Shown piece by piece: positions 63,559-63,575 of a stretch of 63,575 nucleotides of DNA (its first letter is position 1; every line of letters begins with the position of its first letter). The notes under the pieces are model-generated. The model was not told the DNA's origin, did not search any database, and saw nothing but the letters and a program-made list of their open reading frames with translations. Made by a program: the position numbers and the translations under genes. The DNA is taken from contig NZ_LT797703.1 in assembly GCF_900009135.1 (NCBI RefSeq), positions 1 to 63,575 on the forward strand, read 5' to 3'. This DNA comes from Planktothrix sp. PCC 11201. GTDB taxonomy: Bacteria; Cyanobacteriota; Cyanobacteriia; Cyanobacteriales; Microcoleaceae.

Positions 63559-63575
63559 AAATAGAAAATTATATA

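Overview
The window is chromosomal DNA of a filamentous cyanobacterium. Calvin-cycle genes (prk, the bifunctional FBPase/SBPase glpX), NDH-1 (ndhL), photosystem II (thf1/psb29), tetrapyrrole genes (hemA, hemF) and a phycobilin-lyase remnant mark it as oxygenic. The HIP1 octamer GCGATCGC is frequent, the DNA is AT-rich, and intergenic short tandem repeats (TGATAACT-like units, ACCCATT heptamers) are common. A Planktothrix/Oscillatoria-like organism fits best, but that is inference; no rRNA or marker comparison was possible.

Layout. 1-4.2 kb: a dispersed repeat, a possible cysteine-peptidase-fold protein, a GDPD, an alpha/beta hydrolase and prk. 4.2-8.4 kb: a minus-strand cluster of six unfamiliar genes (two paralogous coiled-coil proteins, a Cys-cluster protein, three unknowns). 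It faces an XRE repressor plus ImmA/IrrE metalloprotease pair (8.7-9.7 kb), and two identical-architecture inverted repeats lie in the shared promoter region. This is the best candidate for an undescribed regulated system. 9.8-11.2 kb: a toxin-antitoxin patch (UPF0175, an unknown partner, VapBC) and a Uma2 nuclease remnant. 11.3-21.3 kb: mostly housekeeping (DUF1501, GHL10, a degenerate M50 protease, MBL fold, glpX, hemA, trpA, ndhL). 21.6-25 kb: a REP/RAYT element, a pilin-like protein, a STAND ATPase and a MITE-like repeat. 25-34 kb: mrp, hemF, a STAS protein, a CpcT remnant, thf1, comFB, an M23 peptidase and a CPA2 antiporter. 34-38.5 kb: polyamine transporter potBCDA. 38.5-50.3 kb: a sigma-like protein, small secreted proteins, an M15-like protein, rhomboid, DUF1350, an RTX protein, a TPR-GT61 gene split by a MITE, and pyrC. 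50.4-63.6 kb: lepB, tRNA-Leu, an rRNA methyltransferase-like gene, a giant degenerate hybrid kinase coupled to a GGDEF-EAL protein, an IS1341-type tnpB next to a 5'-truncated phoD, folB, and tRNA-Arg with a decayed inverted copy.

Connections. prk and glpX serve the Calvin cycle. hemA and hemF supply tetrapyrroles. ndhL, DUF3007 and trpA are tightly packed. The REC-GGDEF-EAL protein can make or break c-di-GMP, and the ComFB-family protein is a likely receptor for it. Several genes are visibly decaying (phoD, CpcT, Uma2, the TPR-GT61 gene, a RAYT copy, a tRNA copy), so the region is being reshaped by small repeats and MITEs.
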